Assembly (NCBI GenBank): GCA_030950825.1
Contig: JAUZQT010000069.1
Span: 1 to 37,470, forward strand
Source: Mariprofundaceae bacterium
Lineage (GTDB): Bacteria > Pseudomonadota > Zetaproteobacteria > Mariprofundales > Mariprofundaceae
Length of the DNA stretch: 37,470 nt
Reading direction: 5' to 3'
Below are positions 37,391 through 37,470 of the stretch, piece by piece. Positions within the stretch are counted from its first letter, which is position 1, and each line of letters starts with the position of its first letter. The notes below the pieces were generated by a model. It saw nothing but the letters and a program-made list of their open reading frames with translations. It was not told the DNA's origin and searched no databases. The translations under genes were made by a program, and so were the position numbers.

Positions 37391-37444
37391 CTGCAAAGCC
37401 GCACGCCTCCCTCATTCGAGGAAGGGCGACGTGCGGCTCCGCAG
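37391..37444. repeat. Long GC-rich hairpin
   Basis: CTGC-AA-AGCCGCACG...CGTGCGGCT-CC-GCAG with an inner CCTC-ATTC-GAGG stem. Confidence 0.75.
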
Positions 37445-37470
37445 AACAAGCATTCTAGGCAATTTTGAAG

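Noticed and set aside
1-37470. CRISPR array, prophage or toxin-antitoxin/defence system
   Set aside because: No regularly spaced short repeats, phage structural genes or recognisable defence proteins were seen.

Overview
The 37.5 kb window is mostly ordinary, densely packed bacterial chromosome. My guess is a Zetaproteobacterium or gamma-like proteobacterium, from memory of protein character and not tested. Backbone: a minus-strand operon (JAMM protein, TPR lipoprotein, lolB, ispE, tRNA-Gln(UUG), prs); a DUF4399 protein, a small unlisted membrane ORF and a di-heme cytochrome c; ferredoxin; rlmN; a methyltransferase-heptose kinase-kdsB set; a complete dcw cell-wall/division cluster (mraZ, rsmH, ftsL, ftsI, murE, murF, mraY, murD, ftsW, murG, murC, murB, ddl, ftsQ, ftsA, ftsZ, lpxC); a nagZ-HAD-unknown operon; efp; a FAD oxidoreductase; an unknown protein; and a frameshifted PAS protein. 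The most interesting signals are non-coding. (1) Two copies of a ~160 bp long-palindrome element (1-156 and 33383-33544) share a conserved core, while their terminal arms differ between copies yet stay complementary within each copy. A decayed third arm lies upstream of mraZ. (2) A near-perfect 17-bp inverted pair of TGGGT-N5-TGGGT boxes, resembling MraZ operators, flanks the mraZ upstream region. (3) A 42-aa single-TM ORF with a strong RBS lies directly upstream of the di-heme cytochrome. Structured non-coding sequence near both window ends is possibly group II intron-derived, but this is tentative. No CRISPR array, rRNA or intact transposase was seen.
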